Shown: in pieces, positions 16,771 to 24,746 of the stretch
Layout: the number at the start of each line of letters is the position of its first letter
How positions within the stretch are numbered: position 1 is the first letter of the stretch
NCBI RefSeq assembly: GCF_003946205.1
Contig: NZ_RHOS01000002.1
Span: 186,001-250,000, forward strand
Source: Companilactobacillus keshanensis
Lineage (GTDB): Bacteria > Bacillota > Bacilli > Lactobacillales > Lactobacillaceae
Length of the DNA stretch: 64,000 nt
Reading direction: 5' to 3'
The notes under the pieces: generated by a model
Told to the model about the DNA's origin: nothing
Databases searched by the model: none
Seen by the model: the letters and a program-made list of their open reading frames with translations, nothing else
Made by a program: the position numbers and the translations under genes

Positions 16771-16784
16771 TGTAAACGATTACA
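16771..16784. promoter_or_regulatory. Consensus cre site
   Basis: TGTAAACGATTACA fits the CcpA consensus TGWAANCGNTNWCA at every position. It lies about 38 bp upstream of the 54-residue ORF and downstream of the unknown gene starting at 17742, so the small gene is the likely target. Confidence 0.7.
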
Positions 16785-16908
16785 TACACACTATACCTTT
16801 TTTGGGTAGGTTTTTACAAATTTTTCTTTGATTATAGGCCAAAAAATAGACAACTATCATAATAGTAGCCTAATCCTACTTTACATTAATAATTAAAAGT
16901 CTAATTAT

Positions 16909-17742
16909 TTACTTTTTGTTCCTATAAGCAATTGAAGATTTTTTAAATCTATTTAAGTAATTCAATATGTCTTCGCCGCTCATATCAGTAATTATTTCAA
17001 TCAAATATTCATTTGTAGAAACATATTTGTTTAAAACATTCTCTTTAAATTGTTTCTGTTTATAAGCCTTCTCCCCATTCTTCTCTCTTTGTGCATTTAG
17101 TTTAGGTAACCAGTAGTGAAAGAGAAAATTACGTGCTGAATAAGGTAAAGAGCTTAATAAAATATCCTCAGGGACAATCAAATGAAACGTATCCATATCA
17201 GAAAATCTAGCTAACACAATGTCAGAATTTTCCCAGCCATTATTATCCGTATTCCATGCTCGGGCCGAGACGATTTTAGTTTCGAGTGATTCTTGAATTG
17301 CAATTTTTTTAGTGTATTCGCTAAATTGTCTTATGGACAATGCTATTAATAAGTCAGAATTTCTATCCTTATCATAATTTTGAACAAGAATAGGAGCAAA
17401 TATATTCCCTTCAATTAACTCTTTAGAAAACTCTTTAGATATTAATATATCTAAAACTTTAATCAAGCTTTTTTTTGATACCCCACGGCCATTGCCACCC
17501 TTCAAAGAAAAACCTAGACATGGATAATATGGTTTTTCTGATAATCCTGAAAGTAGACCAGAAACTTTATCCTTTTTTCCCTTAAGATACTCTATTCTGC
17601 AAAATTCCATAAAACTATTTATAGTGGAAATGGCAGATTCACCATCGATCCCCTTACATGACTTTATAAGATTGACGTCAATAAACATCTTATCTTCCGC
17701 ACCATTATGGTTTCTATGAAAATCTAATTTCTTCTGTAACAT
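16909..17742 (-). CDS. Hypothetical protein (277 aa), no family recognised
   Basis: A 277-residue soluble protein, lysine- and serine-rich, with neither signal peptide nor membrane segment. Visible features: CKGIDGESAISTINSFMEF near residue 30, a glycine-rich SLKGGNGRGVSKKSL around residue 80, ARAWNTDNNGWENSDIVLARF around 160, and a basic C-terminus NRFKKSSIAYRNKK. I do not recognise it. AAGAGGA before the ATG supports translation. It stands alone with about 145 bp and 500 bp of non-coding sequence on its sides and looks like an accessory gene. A DNA-binding or phage-related role cannot be excluded. Confidence 0.8.
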   Translation of the reverse strand: MLQKKLDFHRNHNGAEDKMFIDVNLIKSCKGIDGESAISTINSFMEFCRIEYLKGKKDKVSGLLSGLSEKPYYPCLGFSLKGGNGRGVSKKSLIKVLDILISKEFSKELIEGNIFAPILVQNYDKDRNSDLLIALSIRQFSEYTKKIAIQESLETKIVSARAWNTDNNGWENSDIVLARFSDMDTFHLIVPEDILLSSLPYSARNFLFHYWLPKLNAQREKNGEKAYKQKQFKENVLNKYVSTNEYLIEIITDMSGEDILNYLNRFKKSSIAYRNKK

Positions 17743-17865
17743 ATAATATCCTCTTTTCTATTTTGAGCAAAGAGAATGAAATATTAAATTAAATGTTTTT
17801 TAAATTGTATTGAAAAAGTATTTAATTTCAGTAGAATATAATTGTAATGTGTATATATTTCATTC

Positions 17866-17892
17866 AGACGAGGCTCTAACCTCGTCTTTTTT
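17866..17892 (+). terminator. Intrinsic terminator, plus strand
   Basis: AGACGAGG/CCTCGTCT stem, 6-base loop, then six T. No gene precedes it on the plus strand, so it either ends a very short RNA or insulates the unknown minus-strand gene from antisense reading. Confidence 0.75.
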
Positions 17893-17992
17893 GCTTCTTA
17901 GCACTATTATATCATCAGTGCTAATATAAAATCCACACTATTTACTATTTATACGCTCTAGTTAACCTTGTAAGACATTTTTAGGATTTTAG

Positions 17993-18012
17993 ATGTACCA
18001 TGCATGGTACAT
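17993..18012. repeat. Perfect 20-bp palindrome
   Basis: ATGTACCATGCATGGTACAT is its own reverse complement with no spacer. It lies in non-coding sequence between the unknown gene and usp, and may be a regulator binding site or the remnant of a mobile-element end. Confidence 0.7.
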
Positions 18013-18128
18013 TATAAATTCGCCATGTGTCCATTTTTGGAACACATTTCATCTAAATTATATAATTTCCTTCATTCAATTTGCATAATTTGCAAAAACA
18101 TTTATTGCTTTATGCAAAAAAAACAAAA

Positions 18129-18161
18129 AAAGGCCTTATTATTTGGAATAATAAGGCCTTT
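18129..18161 (-). terminator. Terminator of usp gene
   Basis: Perfect 13-bp stem AAAGGCCTTATTA/TAATAAGGCCTTT with a 7-base loop and seven T on the minus strand, about 85 bp after the usp stop. Confidence 0.85.
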
Positions 18162-18247
18162 ATTAAAATCTTTTAATATTTTAAAATGCAAATACAATAT
18201 AAAAAAAACTCAATACCATCGCGTTAACCATAATATTGTACATTTTA

Positions 18248-18688
18248 CTATCTTACTACCATAACTGATATTGGAGCATATTTTGCCATATAGGCGGCCT
18301 GTGATCCAAAGTATTTTTTTATACCTTTTTTAGAGTTTGATCCGACTATCAACAAATTCGCGTCAACATAAGGGATAACTTCTTTAACAATAGTTTCACC
18401 GGCCTCGCCTTCAGCTACATATATCTCAACATTTTTAACTCCGGCATCGAGTGCTACTTGCCGATATTTTCTAATATGATCTTCCAGCTCACTGCGCTCA
18501 CCATGAACATAGTCTTTGTCCAAGGCTTGATAAACATTCATATCCTCATCTTCCAAAATCGAAGTAATAATTAATGTAGATTTATCTTTTAAACAATATC
18601 TTAGGGCATACCGAAAGGCTAATTGAGCATCCTCAGAGTCATCAACTCCTACTAAAACTCGCTCAGATGAATGATCTTTTTTTGACAT
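18248..18688 (-). CDS. Universal stress protein UspA family
   Basis: A 146-residue cytoplasmic stress protein. Starts RVLVGVDDSEDAQLAFRYAL, has the conserved HGERSELEDHIRKY segment and the ATP-binding loop VGSNSKKGIKKYFGSQAAY (GxxG-9-GS type) before the last strand PISVMVVR. Strongly similar over its whole length to the Usp encoded at 46615-47055, so the two are paralogues. AAGGAGG precedes the ATG. Exact role unknown; such proteins help survival under starvation and acid stress. Confidence 0.93.
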   Translation of the reverse strand: MSKKDHSSERVLVGVDDSEDAQLAFRYALRYCLKDKSTLIITSILEDEDMNVYQALDKDYVHGERSELEDHIRKYRQVALDAGVKNVEIYVAEGEAGETIVKEVIPYVDANLLIVGSNSKKGIKKYFGSQAAYMAKYAPISVMVVR

Positions 18689-18884
18689 AATAAGTGCCTC
18701 CTTGTAATAATCGAAGACGTCAGTTTACTCATCTTTGCCCAACATTCTAGTACGTTTTTTCTGGTTGTAAAGAATTTGAAATAGGATTCGTACGTTCTTG
18801 TAATTTCCAGGTATGGAGATATTTCATCCATACTGATTTCTTTGATTATTTAACAATTTAATTTCAAAATACAACCATAATAAA

Positions 18885-18920
18885 AACCTCTCAATTTGAA
18901 AATATTCAAATTAAGAGGTT
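18885..18920 (-). terminator. Terminator upstream of usp, probably ends the ATPase transcript
   Basis: AACCTCTCAATTTGAA / TTCAAATTAAGAGGTT stem (one mismatch) with AATA loop, T-rich on the minus strand. Because no other gene intervenes, it would end the metal-ATPase transcript and place the structured element at 18958-19133 in its 3' untranslated region. Confidence 0.7.
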
Positions 18921-18931
18921 AATTTTAATTT

Positions 18932-18957
18932 CTAGATAAATCCACTAGATAAATCCA
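18932..18957. repeat. Tandem 13-bp repeat, two copies
   Basis: CTAGATAAATCCA occurs twice head to tail (18932-18944 and 18945-18957), directly beside the structured element. CTAG also recurs at its far side (19133-19136). Confidence 0.8.
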
Positions 18958-19133
18958 GTCGGAAGGACTGAGAATATTCATCAGCTATGAAAATGTCGTT
19001 ATGGCTTTAGCCATTACAACATCGGGCGAGTTTTAAGACTTGTCGAGCTTTACAAGCCTTAAAACCGAGGTACGAGACCACGGCTCGGACCGGTCCGCAT
19101 AGCAGGTAAATTATTCTCAGTCCTGGAGACGAC
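18958..19133. ncRNA. Structured intergenic element, type A
   Basis: Non-coding, GC-richer than its surroundings. A perfect 13-bp closing stem (18964-18976 with 19112-19124), extended by GTCG/CGAC, encloses four hairpins: TTCAT/ATGAA, ATGT.GT.ATGGC/GCCAT.AC.ACAT, TTTTAAG.CTTGT/ACAAG.CTTAAAA, and CCGAG/CTCGG, then CGGTCC and AGCAG. The last part is shared with the element at 29204-29303. It lies between the ATPase stop and a terminator, so it would be read on the minus strand as a 3' untranslated region; one A-C mismatch becomes G-U on that strand. It could also be an intergenic repeat. No Rfam family recognised. Confidence 0.55.
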
Positions 19134-19144
19134 TAGAAAACCTA

Positions 19145-21046
19145 TTAAAACTTCTTCAATTGTAATCTAACAGCATTTAAAACGGCAATGATCGTTACTC
19201 CGACATCAGCAAAGACTGCTTGCCACATGCCGACGATCCCAACCGCACCTAATAATAGGAATAAAATTTTAATAACTAAAGCTAAAGTTATATTTTCAAC
19301 AACTATTTCTCTAGTTTTCTTAGCGATATCCATTGCTTTAGCGATTTTTGAAGGTTCATCACTCATGATAACCATATCGGCTGCATCAACAGCTGCGTCA
19401 GATCCTAAACCACCCATGGCAATACCAAGATCAGCCTGTGTTAATACAGGTGTATCGTTGATACCATCACCGACAAAGGCAACCTTACTGTTACTATCAG
19501 ATCTCAATTTATCAACGATTTTAACTTTATCTTCAGGCAACAAGTCAGTATACACTCTATCTAAATCTAATTTCTTAGCAATATCTTCTCCAATAACTTT
19601 GTTGTCACCGGTCAGCATAACTGTCTTAATACCACGTTTCTTTAAACTGTCGATAGCATTTTTAGCATCAGATTTAGGGCTATCAGCGATGACGATATTC
19701 CCTAAATATTGTCCGTTTCTACTTATATATACAATCGTACCTACATCGCTAGATTCATCGACATCAATGCCATTAGCCTTCATAGCTTTATAATTGCCAG
19801 CAATGACTGGCTGATCATCAATCATAGCACTAACACCATAACCAGCAGTCTCTTTATAATTATCGATAGTTGAAGTTATCTCTTTATCAAAAGCTGCAAC
19901 AATAGATTGTGCAATCGGATGATTAGAATTACTTTCAATAGCAGCCGCAATTTCTAATAATTCATTTTTTGAAATATTTTGGGGATTGACATTTGTTACA
20001 GAAAATTGACCCTTAGTTAATGTCCCTGTCTTGTCGAAGGCAATTGTGTTAACCTTGTTCAGTGATTCTAAGTAATTGCTGCCCTTAACTAAGATGCCTT
20101 GTTTTGAGGCGGCCCCAATCCCACCGAAGAAACTCAGTGGAACTGAAATAACTAAGGCACATGGACAAGAAATAACTAAAAATACCAAGGCACGGTAAAC
20201 CCAATTATTCCACTCACCTTGGAAAAATAGTGGTGGTACTAGTGCTAAAACTAATGCCATTGCAACAACGATCGGCGTATAGATTTTAGCAAATCTAGTA
20301 ATAAATTTTTCTGTGTTAGCTTTACGTTTGCTTGAGTTTTGAACTAAATCCAAAATTTTAGCAACTGTTGAATCGTCATAGATTTTATTTACTTTAATTT
20401 GAAGAACTCCCGCTTGATTGATCGAACCGCTTAAAGCATCGTCACCGATCGTAATTTCACGTGGCATAGATTCTCCGGTTAAAGCAGATGTGTCGACGCT
20501 TGATTGTCCAAGGATAACTTTTCCATCAAGAGGAATTTTTTCGCCAGGTTTAACTAAGATCGTTTGACCGATTTTTACTTGATCAGGACGAACAACTAAA
20601 ATCTTAGCACCATCCTTAATAGTTGCAAATTCCGGTTTAACGGACAATAATGCAGAGATAGAACGTTTAGAACGGTTAACCGCAATATCTTCAAACAGAT
20701 CGCCGACCTTATAAAAGTACATAACCGCTACAGCTTCAGGATATTGACCAATAATCAAAGCACCTATAGTGGCGATACTCATCAAAAAGTTCTCATCAAA
20801 GACTTCTCCCTTAAAGAGATTCTTGATGGCATTCACAACGATCTCTCCACCGATGATAGCGAAAGCAATTAAGTAAAGTCCGATCGAAACCGAATCAGCA
20901 AATGAATCATTCATAGCTAGTACTAGAAAAATTGCAGACAGAACTAGTTTAATAATTGTCAATTTTGACTCTCTGGTCAGGGCATTCTTGATCGGATGAT
21001 TTTTTTTGTCAGTTTGATAATCTGATTCGACTTTGTATAATTTCAT
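19145..21046 (-). CDS. Heavy-metal P1B-type ATPase (Cd/Zn-type)
   Basis: Membrane ATPase exporting divalent soft metals, about 633 residues. It has the CPC motif in membrane segment 6 (ISCPCALVISVP), the phosphorylation site DKTGTLTKG, SNHPIAQSI with the HP nucleotide-site motif, MLTGDN and GDGINDTPVLTQADLGIAMG. There is no N-terminal CxxC metal domain, only a His-poor tail. CPC plus the adjacent zinc-type ArsR regulator suggests Zn/Cd rather than Cu. The ATG at 21046 has GAGGAGGA upstream; a longer frame to 21100 is not needed. Transcribed divergently from the ArsR gene. Confidence 0.93.
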   Translation of the reverse strand: MKLYKVESDYQTDKKNHPIKNALTRESKLTIIKLVLSAIFLVLAMNDSFADSVSIGLYLIAFAIIGGEIVVNAIKNLFKGEVFDENFLMSIATIGALIIGQYPEAVAVMYFYKVGDLFEDIAVNRSKRSISALLSVKPEFATIKDGAKILVVRPDQVKIGQTILVKPGEKIPLDGKVILGQSSVDTSALTGESMPREITIGDDALSGSINQAGVLQIKVNKIYDDSTVAKILDLVQNSSKRKANTEKFITRFAKIYTPIVVAMALVLALVPPLFFQGEWNNWVYRALVFLVISCPCALVISVPLSFFGGIGAASKQGILVKGSNYLESLNKVNTIAFDKTGTLTKGQFSVTNVNPQNISKNELLEIAAAIESNSNHPIAQSIVAAFDKEITSTIDNYKETAGYGVSAMIDDQPVIAGNYKAMKANGIDVDESSDVGTIVYISRNGQYLGNIVIADSPKSDAKNAIDSLKKRGIKTVMLTGDNKVIGEDIAKKLDLDRVYTDLLPEDKVKIVDKLRSDSNSKVAFVGDGINDTPVLTQADLGIAMGGLGSDAAVDAADMVIMSDEPSKIAKAMDIAKKTREIVVENITLALVIKILFLLLGAVGIVGMWQAVFADVGVTIIAVLNAVRLQLKKF

Positions 21047-21062
21047 CACGTTATCCTCCTCG

Positions 21063-21101
21063 TGTAAAGCGTTTACATGAATATATGAGCAATCATTCAT
21101 A
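21063..21101. promoter_or_regulatory. Operators in the ATPase/ArsR divergent promoter
   Basis: Two inverted repeats: TGTAAA-GCG-TTTACA (21063-21077) and TATGA-N8-TCATA (21084-21088 with 21097-21101). The second has the arm and spacer layout of SmtB/ArsR-family operators and probably binds the adjacent regulator. The first resembles a cre site but is one base too long, so its ligand is unclear. Confidence 0.6.
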
Positions 21102-21164
21102 CATCAATTATAATATAATATTCGGTGGTAAACTTCAACCATCTAGAGTAAGAAAGGTGATTTT

Positions 21165-21524
21165 ATGACAGATAATAATTTCGAAAACGAACACATAAAA
21201 TCTCTACACAATTTGAACAACGAAATACCCAATAATGACGAGTTAGAAGCCATGGTCAATGTCTTCAAGGCTTTCGGCGACATGACTAGAGTTAAGATCA
21301 TATTGGCACTGTCACAAACACCGCTAAGTGTTGGTGAAATAGCCGATTCACTAGAAATGAGTCAGTCTTCTATTTCACATCAATTGAGTTTGTTAAAACA
21401 GTTGAATCTCGTTTCCAGCATGAGAAAGGGACGTAATATTCACTATCGTTTGAGCGATCAGCATATTATTACTATTTTTAATCAGACTAAGGAACATATT
21501 GTAGAGGATGAGAACGATAACTAA
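21165..21524 (+). CDS. ArsR/SmtB-family metal sensor
   Basis: A 119-residue winged-helix repressor. Helix-turn-helix region LSVGEIADSLEMSQSSISHQLSLLKQL, wing RKGRNIHYRLSD. The C-terminal helix carries D-x-H-x10-H-x-x-E (SDQHIITIFNQTKEHIVE), the alpha-5 zinc site of the CzrA/SmtB branch; no CxC of the alpha-3 cadmium/lead type is present. It therefore probably senses Zn (or Co/Cd) and controls the divergent P-type ATPase. An AAAGGTG site precedes the ATG. Confidence 0.92.
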   Translation: MTDNNFENEHIKSLHNLNNEIPNNDELEAMVNVFKAFGDMTRVKIILALSQTPLSVGEIADSLEMSQSSISHQLSLLKQLNLVSSMRKGRNIHYRLSDQHIITIFNQTKEHIVEDENDN

Positions 21525-21653
21525 TTATTTTAAAATCGGACGGTCGTAATGACTGGCCTATTTTTTTTGGTTAAATTCAGAAATATGATGGTGGGATTAC
21601 TGAAAGGCTTGCCTACGGTTGGACAAAATATATAATTTTAATTCAAATGAAAA

Positions 21654-21680
21654 AGCATGATTCCCCGTCGAAATCATGCT
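21654..21680 (-). terminator. Terminator of glpT
   Basis: AGCATGATT/AATCATGCT stem with a 9-base loop, T-rich on the minus strand, 16 bp after the transporter stop. Confidence 0.8.
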
Positions 21681-21695
21681 ATCAAAATACACTAT

Positions 21696-23045
21696 TTATT
21701 TTTTAACAATTTCTTGTCCTCTAAGATTCCAGGTCAACGCAAACAATCCAGCTGCAATCAAACAAGACACCATAACAGTGATAAAGCCTGAATTCCAACC
21801 TAAATGATCCACAATAACACCCATGATCGCATTAGCGGCAACAGATCCAAATAAGTATCCAAACAATCCCGTTAATCCGGCAGCTGTTCCGGCAGCTTTT
21901 TTAGGTACGGAATCCAAAGCTTGTAAACCGATCAACATAACCGGTCCATAGATTAAAAAGCCGATCATGAATAATGCGGTATTGACCATCATAATATTAG
22001 TTGAACGCCAATACATAAAGACGAAAAATGTCACTACTAACATGAAGGAAAATCCTGCAGGTCCACGACGTCCCTTAAACAGCTTATCTGATACCCAACC
22101 GGCAAAAATCGTACCCGGAATACCAGCTATTTCGTACAAGAAATACGATCCTGAACTTGCAGCCAACGATATATGACGAACTTCTGTTAAATATGCTGGT
22201 GCCCAGTTCTCAATTCCATATCTGACAAAATAAACAAAAATATTTGCACAGGCAATGATCCAAACCCATTTATTATTCAAAACATATTTGAAGAGAATTT
22301 CTTTGGCAGATAATTCTTTTTCATACATAATATGTTCCTCATTCGGATAATCATCCTTATACACTTCAATTGGTGGCAGCCCTTGTGATTCCGGCGTATC
22401 ACGAATCAAAAAATAAGCGATAATGGCGATAACTATCCCGACTATAGCCGGGATAATGAAGGCCCCATTATATGATTTTGTTCCCGGGATCCTTGAGGCA
22501 AAGAACGCTATACCGACAGCAGCCAGTGGTGCCATTGCAGCTCCACCAACATTGTGAGCCACATTCCAAACTGACGTCCAAGAACCACGTTCTGACACCG
22601 AATACCAGTGTGTGATAACACGACCAGACGGCGGCCACCCCATACCTTCAAACCAGCCAATCAAGAATAATAGAATAAACATCGACGTGATAGATTTGGT
22701 TAAAATAGGAATAAATCCAAATGCCAAATTGATCAAAGCAGTCAAAATCAATCCTAGTGGTAAAAATATTCGAGCATTACTCCGATCTGACACGATACCC
22801 ATAAAGAATTTACTGAATCCATATGCGATCGAAACAGCTGAAAAAGCAAAACCCAATTGTGTTTTAGAAAAACCCTCATTAATCAATTTAGGCATAACTA
22901 TCGAAAAATTATTACGTAATAAATAATATCCAGCATAACCAATAAAAATACCAAAGAAAACTTGCCAACGTAATTTTTTATATGTTGGATCAATTTTAGA
23001 TGACTCGACTTTTTTCTTAGCTACTGGAGGCGTCAAAAAATTCAT
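21696..23045 (-). CDS. glpT: Organophosphate:phosphate antiporter, GlpT/UhpT type
   Basis: A 449-residue MFS transporter of the OPA family, twelve membrane segments. Family marks: GYAGYYLLRNNFSIVMP with the substrate-binding arginine in segment 1, FGFSKFFMG-like YGFSKFFMGIVSDRSN loop, WFEGMGWPPSGRVITHWYS and RYGIENWAPAYL in the second half. Glycerol 3-phosphate is the commonest substrate in Firmicutes, but sugar phosphate cannot be excluded. A GGGAGGGAAG site precedes the ATG and a near-consensus cre lies about 50 bp upstream, implying catabolite repression. Confidence 0.88.
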   Translation of the reverse strand: MNFLTPPVAKKKVESSKIDPTYKKLRWQVFFGIFIGYAGYYLLRNNFSIVMPKLINEGFSKTQLGFAFSAVSIAYGFSKFFMGIVSDRSNARIFLPLGLILTALINLAFGFIPILTKSITSMFILLFLIGWFEGMGWPPSGRVITHWYSVSERGSWTSVWNVAHNVGGAAMAPLAAVGIAFFASRIPGTKSYNGAFIIPAIVGIVIAIIAYFLIRDTPESQGLPPIEVYKDDYPNEEHIMYEKELSAKEILFKYVLNNKWVWIIACANIFVYFVRYGIENWAPAYLTEVRHISLAASSGSYFLYEIAGIPGTIFAGWVSDKLFKGRRGPAGFSFMLVVTFFVFMYWRSTNIMMVNTALFMIGFLIYGPVMLIGLQALDSVPKKAAGTAAGLTGLFGYLFGSVAANAIMGVIVDHLGWNSGFITVMVSCLIAAGLFALTWNLRGQEIVKK

Positions 23046-23093
23046 GTGCTTCCCTCCCTGATTTAAAAGTTCACGAACCTTTCTATAATATTC

Positions 23094-23107
23094 TGATAGC
23101 GCTTGCA
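23094..23107. promoter_or_regulatory. cre site upstream of glpT
   Basis: On the minus strand TGCAAGCGCTATCA differs from the CcpA consensus at one position only (C for W at base 3). It is placed about 50 bp upstream of the transporter start. Confidence 0.65.
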
Positions 23108-23129
23108 GTGCAACACTTTTTCAAAATAA

Positions 23130-23150
23130 AAAGCCCTACATTAGGGCTTT
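23130..23150 (-). terminator. Terminator overlapping GT8 gene end
   Basis: AAAGCCCTA/TAGGGCTTT with a 3-base loop, followed by T on the minus strand. The GT8 stop codon TAG is inside the hairpin. Confidence 0.8.
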
Positions 23151-23942
23151 ATGCATATAGTGTTTGTATAACCCGGCATAACGTCCGCGATAATCACTCT
23201 TCCAAGGCTTATCACGTCCACAGAAATGAAGTACTACAGTATGATCGATCACCCAATCAAGATCCCACTGTCCATCACCAATAGCAAAGTATAAAGCACT
23301 CATTCGAGCATCAAAATTATACAATTCATCAGGTATTTTCATGATTTGATGACCGTACAGTCCATTCAAAACATCTTGATCTGGTAAAAATAATGTCAAT
23401 TTATTTTCTTCAATATATTTAAAAATATCTTCGGCACTGATCGTCTGACGTATTCTAGGTAAATTAAATAATAATACACCTGAATTATAATAACTTTCGG
23501 CTTCATAATTACCTAAACGTACTTTGTTAAACGGCTCCGTCATATTATTCGACAACGCCGAATGACTGGCAGCAGCATAGAGACTATCACCGAGATCCAA
23601 ATTATAAAGTTTACTCAAATCATTGATGATCAAAATATCGGCATCCAGATATAAAATTCGATCCAAATCTGGTAAATATTCCTGTGCCAATAGACGATAA
23701 TAAATCGTAGCCGGGTAACGATCCGTTATTGGTGCATCTTTGAAACGTGTCCCATCCACAATGATAGGATGATACATCATCCCATATTTTTTACAAAAAG
23801 TCTGAATCCTCTCTGTTTCTTTTAATTCATCTTTTTGAAGAACATATATTTCAAAGCTACCTTCCGTATTCATTTTAACGGAATACAAAGTCGTCAGCAT
23901 TTGTTTAACCACATTATCGTCAATCGCAAATAATAGATTCAT
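23136..23942 (-). CDS. Family 8 glycosyltransferase
   Basis: A 268-residue GT-A fold glycosyltransferase of family GT8, the group of LPS galactosyl- and glucosyltransferases. It starts LLFAIDDNVVKQMLTTLYS, carries the Mn-binding DxD as YLDADILIINDL, then ESYYNSGVLLFNL, LPDQDVLNGLYG and, near the end, VVLHFCGRDKPW with the second metal-binding His. No membrane segment. It stands alone; possible acceptors include teichoic-acid or surface glycoprotein glycans. Substrate unknown. Confidence 0.9.
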   Translation of the reverse strand: MNLLFAIDDNVVKQMLTTLYSVKMNTEGSFEIYVLQKDELKETERIQTFCKKYGMMYHPIIVDGTRFKDAPITDRYPATIYYRLLAQEYLPDLDRILYLDADILIINDLSKLYNLDLGDSLYAAASHSALSNNMTEPFNKVRLGNYEAESYYNSGVLLFNLPRIRQTISAEDIFKYIEENKLTLFLPDQDVLNGLYGHQIMKIPDELYNFDARMSALYFAIGDGQWDLDWVIDHTVVLHFCGRDKPWKSDYRGRYAGLYKHYMHKALM

Positions 23943-23978
23943 ATCAGCCCACCTCTAAAACTAGTATAACAAACAAAA

Positions 23979-24000
23979 AAGCCACGACGATTCGTGACTT
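23979..24000 (-). terminator. Terminator of FMN reductase gene
   Basis: AAGCCACGA/TCGTGACTT stem with a 4-base loop and one mismatch; six T on the minus strand. It lies just after the stop at 24009. Confidence 0.7.
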
Positions 24001-24008
24001 CATACACA

Positions 24009-24599
24009 CTATTTGTAAGGATTATCTTTTAAAACCTTTGCATAAAAACCGATATCGTGGAAAGCTTCACCAAAACGTTTCTCAAAATGTTGACTGTTCT
24101 CTACGTCTTGATTCAAAGTTCCTTCAGCTTCAAAATTTGGTTCGGCATTCCAAACAAGAACAGGTTTAGGTAGAACGATCATATTCATAATTTGTAAAAT
24201 TGGAACCATTGAGGCAGCAGCCAGCATACCACCATCACTGAAACAACTGTAACTAAGGATCTGAACAGGTTTATTGCTTACTTGAGATCCCACCAGATCC
24301 AAAGCATTCTTAAAACCACCTGGAATCGCATGATTGTATTCCGGAGTCATCATGATATATCCATCTTGCTCATCAACAGCACTAAGCCATTTCTCTTCCA
24401 TTTCAGTTGTACCCGTTACTTTCGCCATTAAAGGAATCTCTTCATGGTCATAAACTGGCAAAGGAAAATCATGCAGATCCAACCAAGTATATTTAACATC
24501 ATCCGTATTCTTCATTACCGATTTAAGATGCTTAAAAATTTTACTTCCTAATGCATCACCACGCACACTACCTAAAATAATTCCAATTTTTGTACTCAT
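24009..24599 (-). CDS. NAD(P)H-dependent FMN reductase
   Basis: Flavodoxin-like oxidoreductase of about 196 residues. The phosphate-binding loop is GSVRGDALGSKI, TPEYNHAIPGGFKNALD is the family signature around the flavin site, and YSCFSDGGMLAAASM follows. The ATG at 24599 has GAGGG upstream; the longer frame to 24635 has no good site. The enzyme class reduces FMN, azo dyes or quinones with NAD(P)H and often protects against oxidative stress. Divergent from the deformylase gene. Confidence 0.9.
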   Translation of the reverse strand: MSTKIGIILGSVRGDALGSKIFKHLKSVMKNTDDVKYTWLDLHDFPLPVYDHEEIPLMAKVTGTTEMEEKWLSAVDEQDGYIMMTPEYNHAIPGGFKNALDLVGSQVSNKPVQILSYSCFSDGGMLAAASMVPILQIMNMIVLPKPVLVWNAEPNFEAEGTLNQDVENSQHFEKRFGEAFHDIGFYAKVLKDNPYK

Positions 24600-24746
24600 C
24601 AAGTTGCCCTCTACTATTCTTAAAATATATATCATAAATTCTTTTATTATATATATTAAGATTAGAGTTGAAACTTTAATAAGTCAACCATTATGCTCAT
24701 GATATATTTTTGATATGATTAATTTACATTACTAAAGGAGAACTCC

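Larger units (their letters stand above)
17743..18128. other. Intergenic region with palindromes and a possible short RNA
   Basis: About 390 bp of low-GC sequence. A plausible plus-strand promoter (TTGAAA at 17810, 16-bp spacer, TAGAAT at 17832) precedes an intrinsic terminator at 17866-17892. Further on are a perfect 20-bp palindrome (17993-18012), an imperfect stem around ATGTGTCCA (18023-18048) and TTGCATAA/TTATGCAA arms (about 18079-18117). No convincing gene: an 86-codon frame from 18004 runs through the usp terminator. Confidence 0.5.

Noticed and set aside
18004-18264. 86-codon plus-strand frame between the unknown gene and usp
   Set aside because: It runs through the usp terminator and into the usp 3' end, has no ribosome-binding site and has low-complexity Ile/Lys/Cys composition.
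18930-19136. 6S RNA next to usp
   Set aside because: 6S RNA is often found near uspA in Lactobacillales, but this element has several hairpins around a junction instead of one long rod with a central bubble, and a second copy exists elsewhere.
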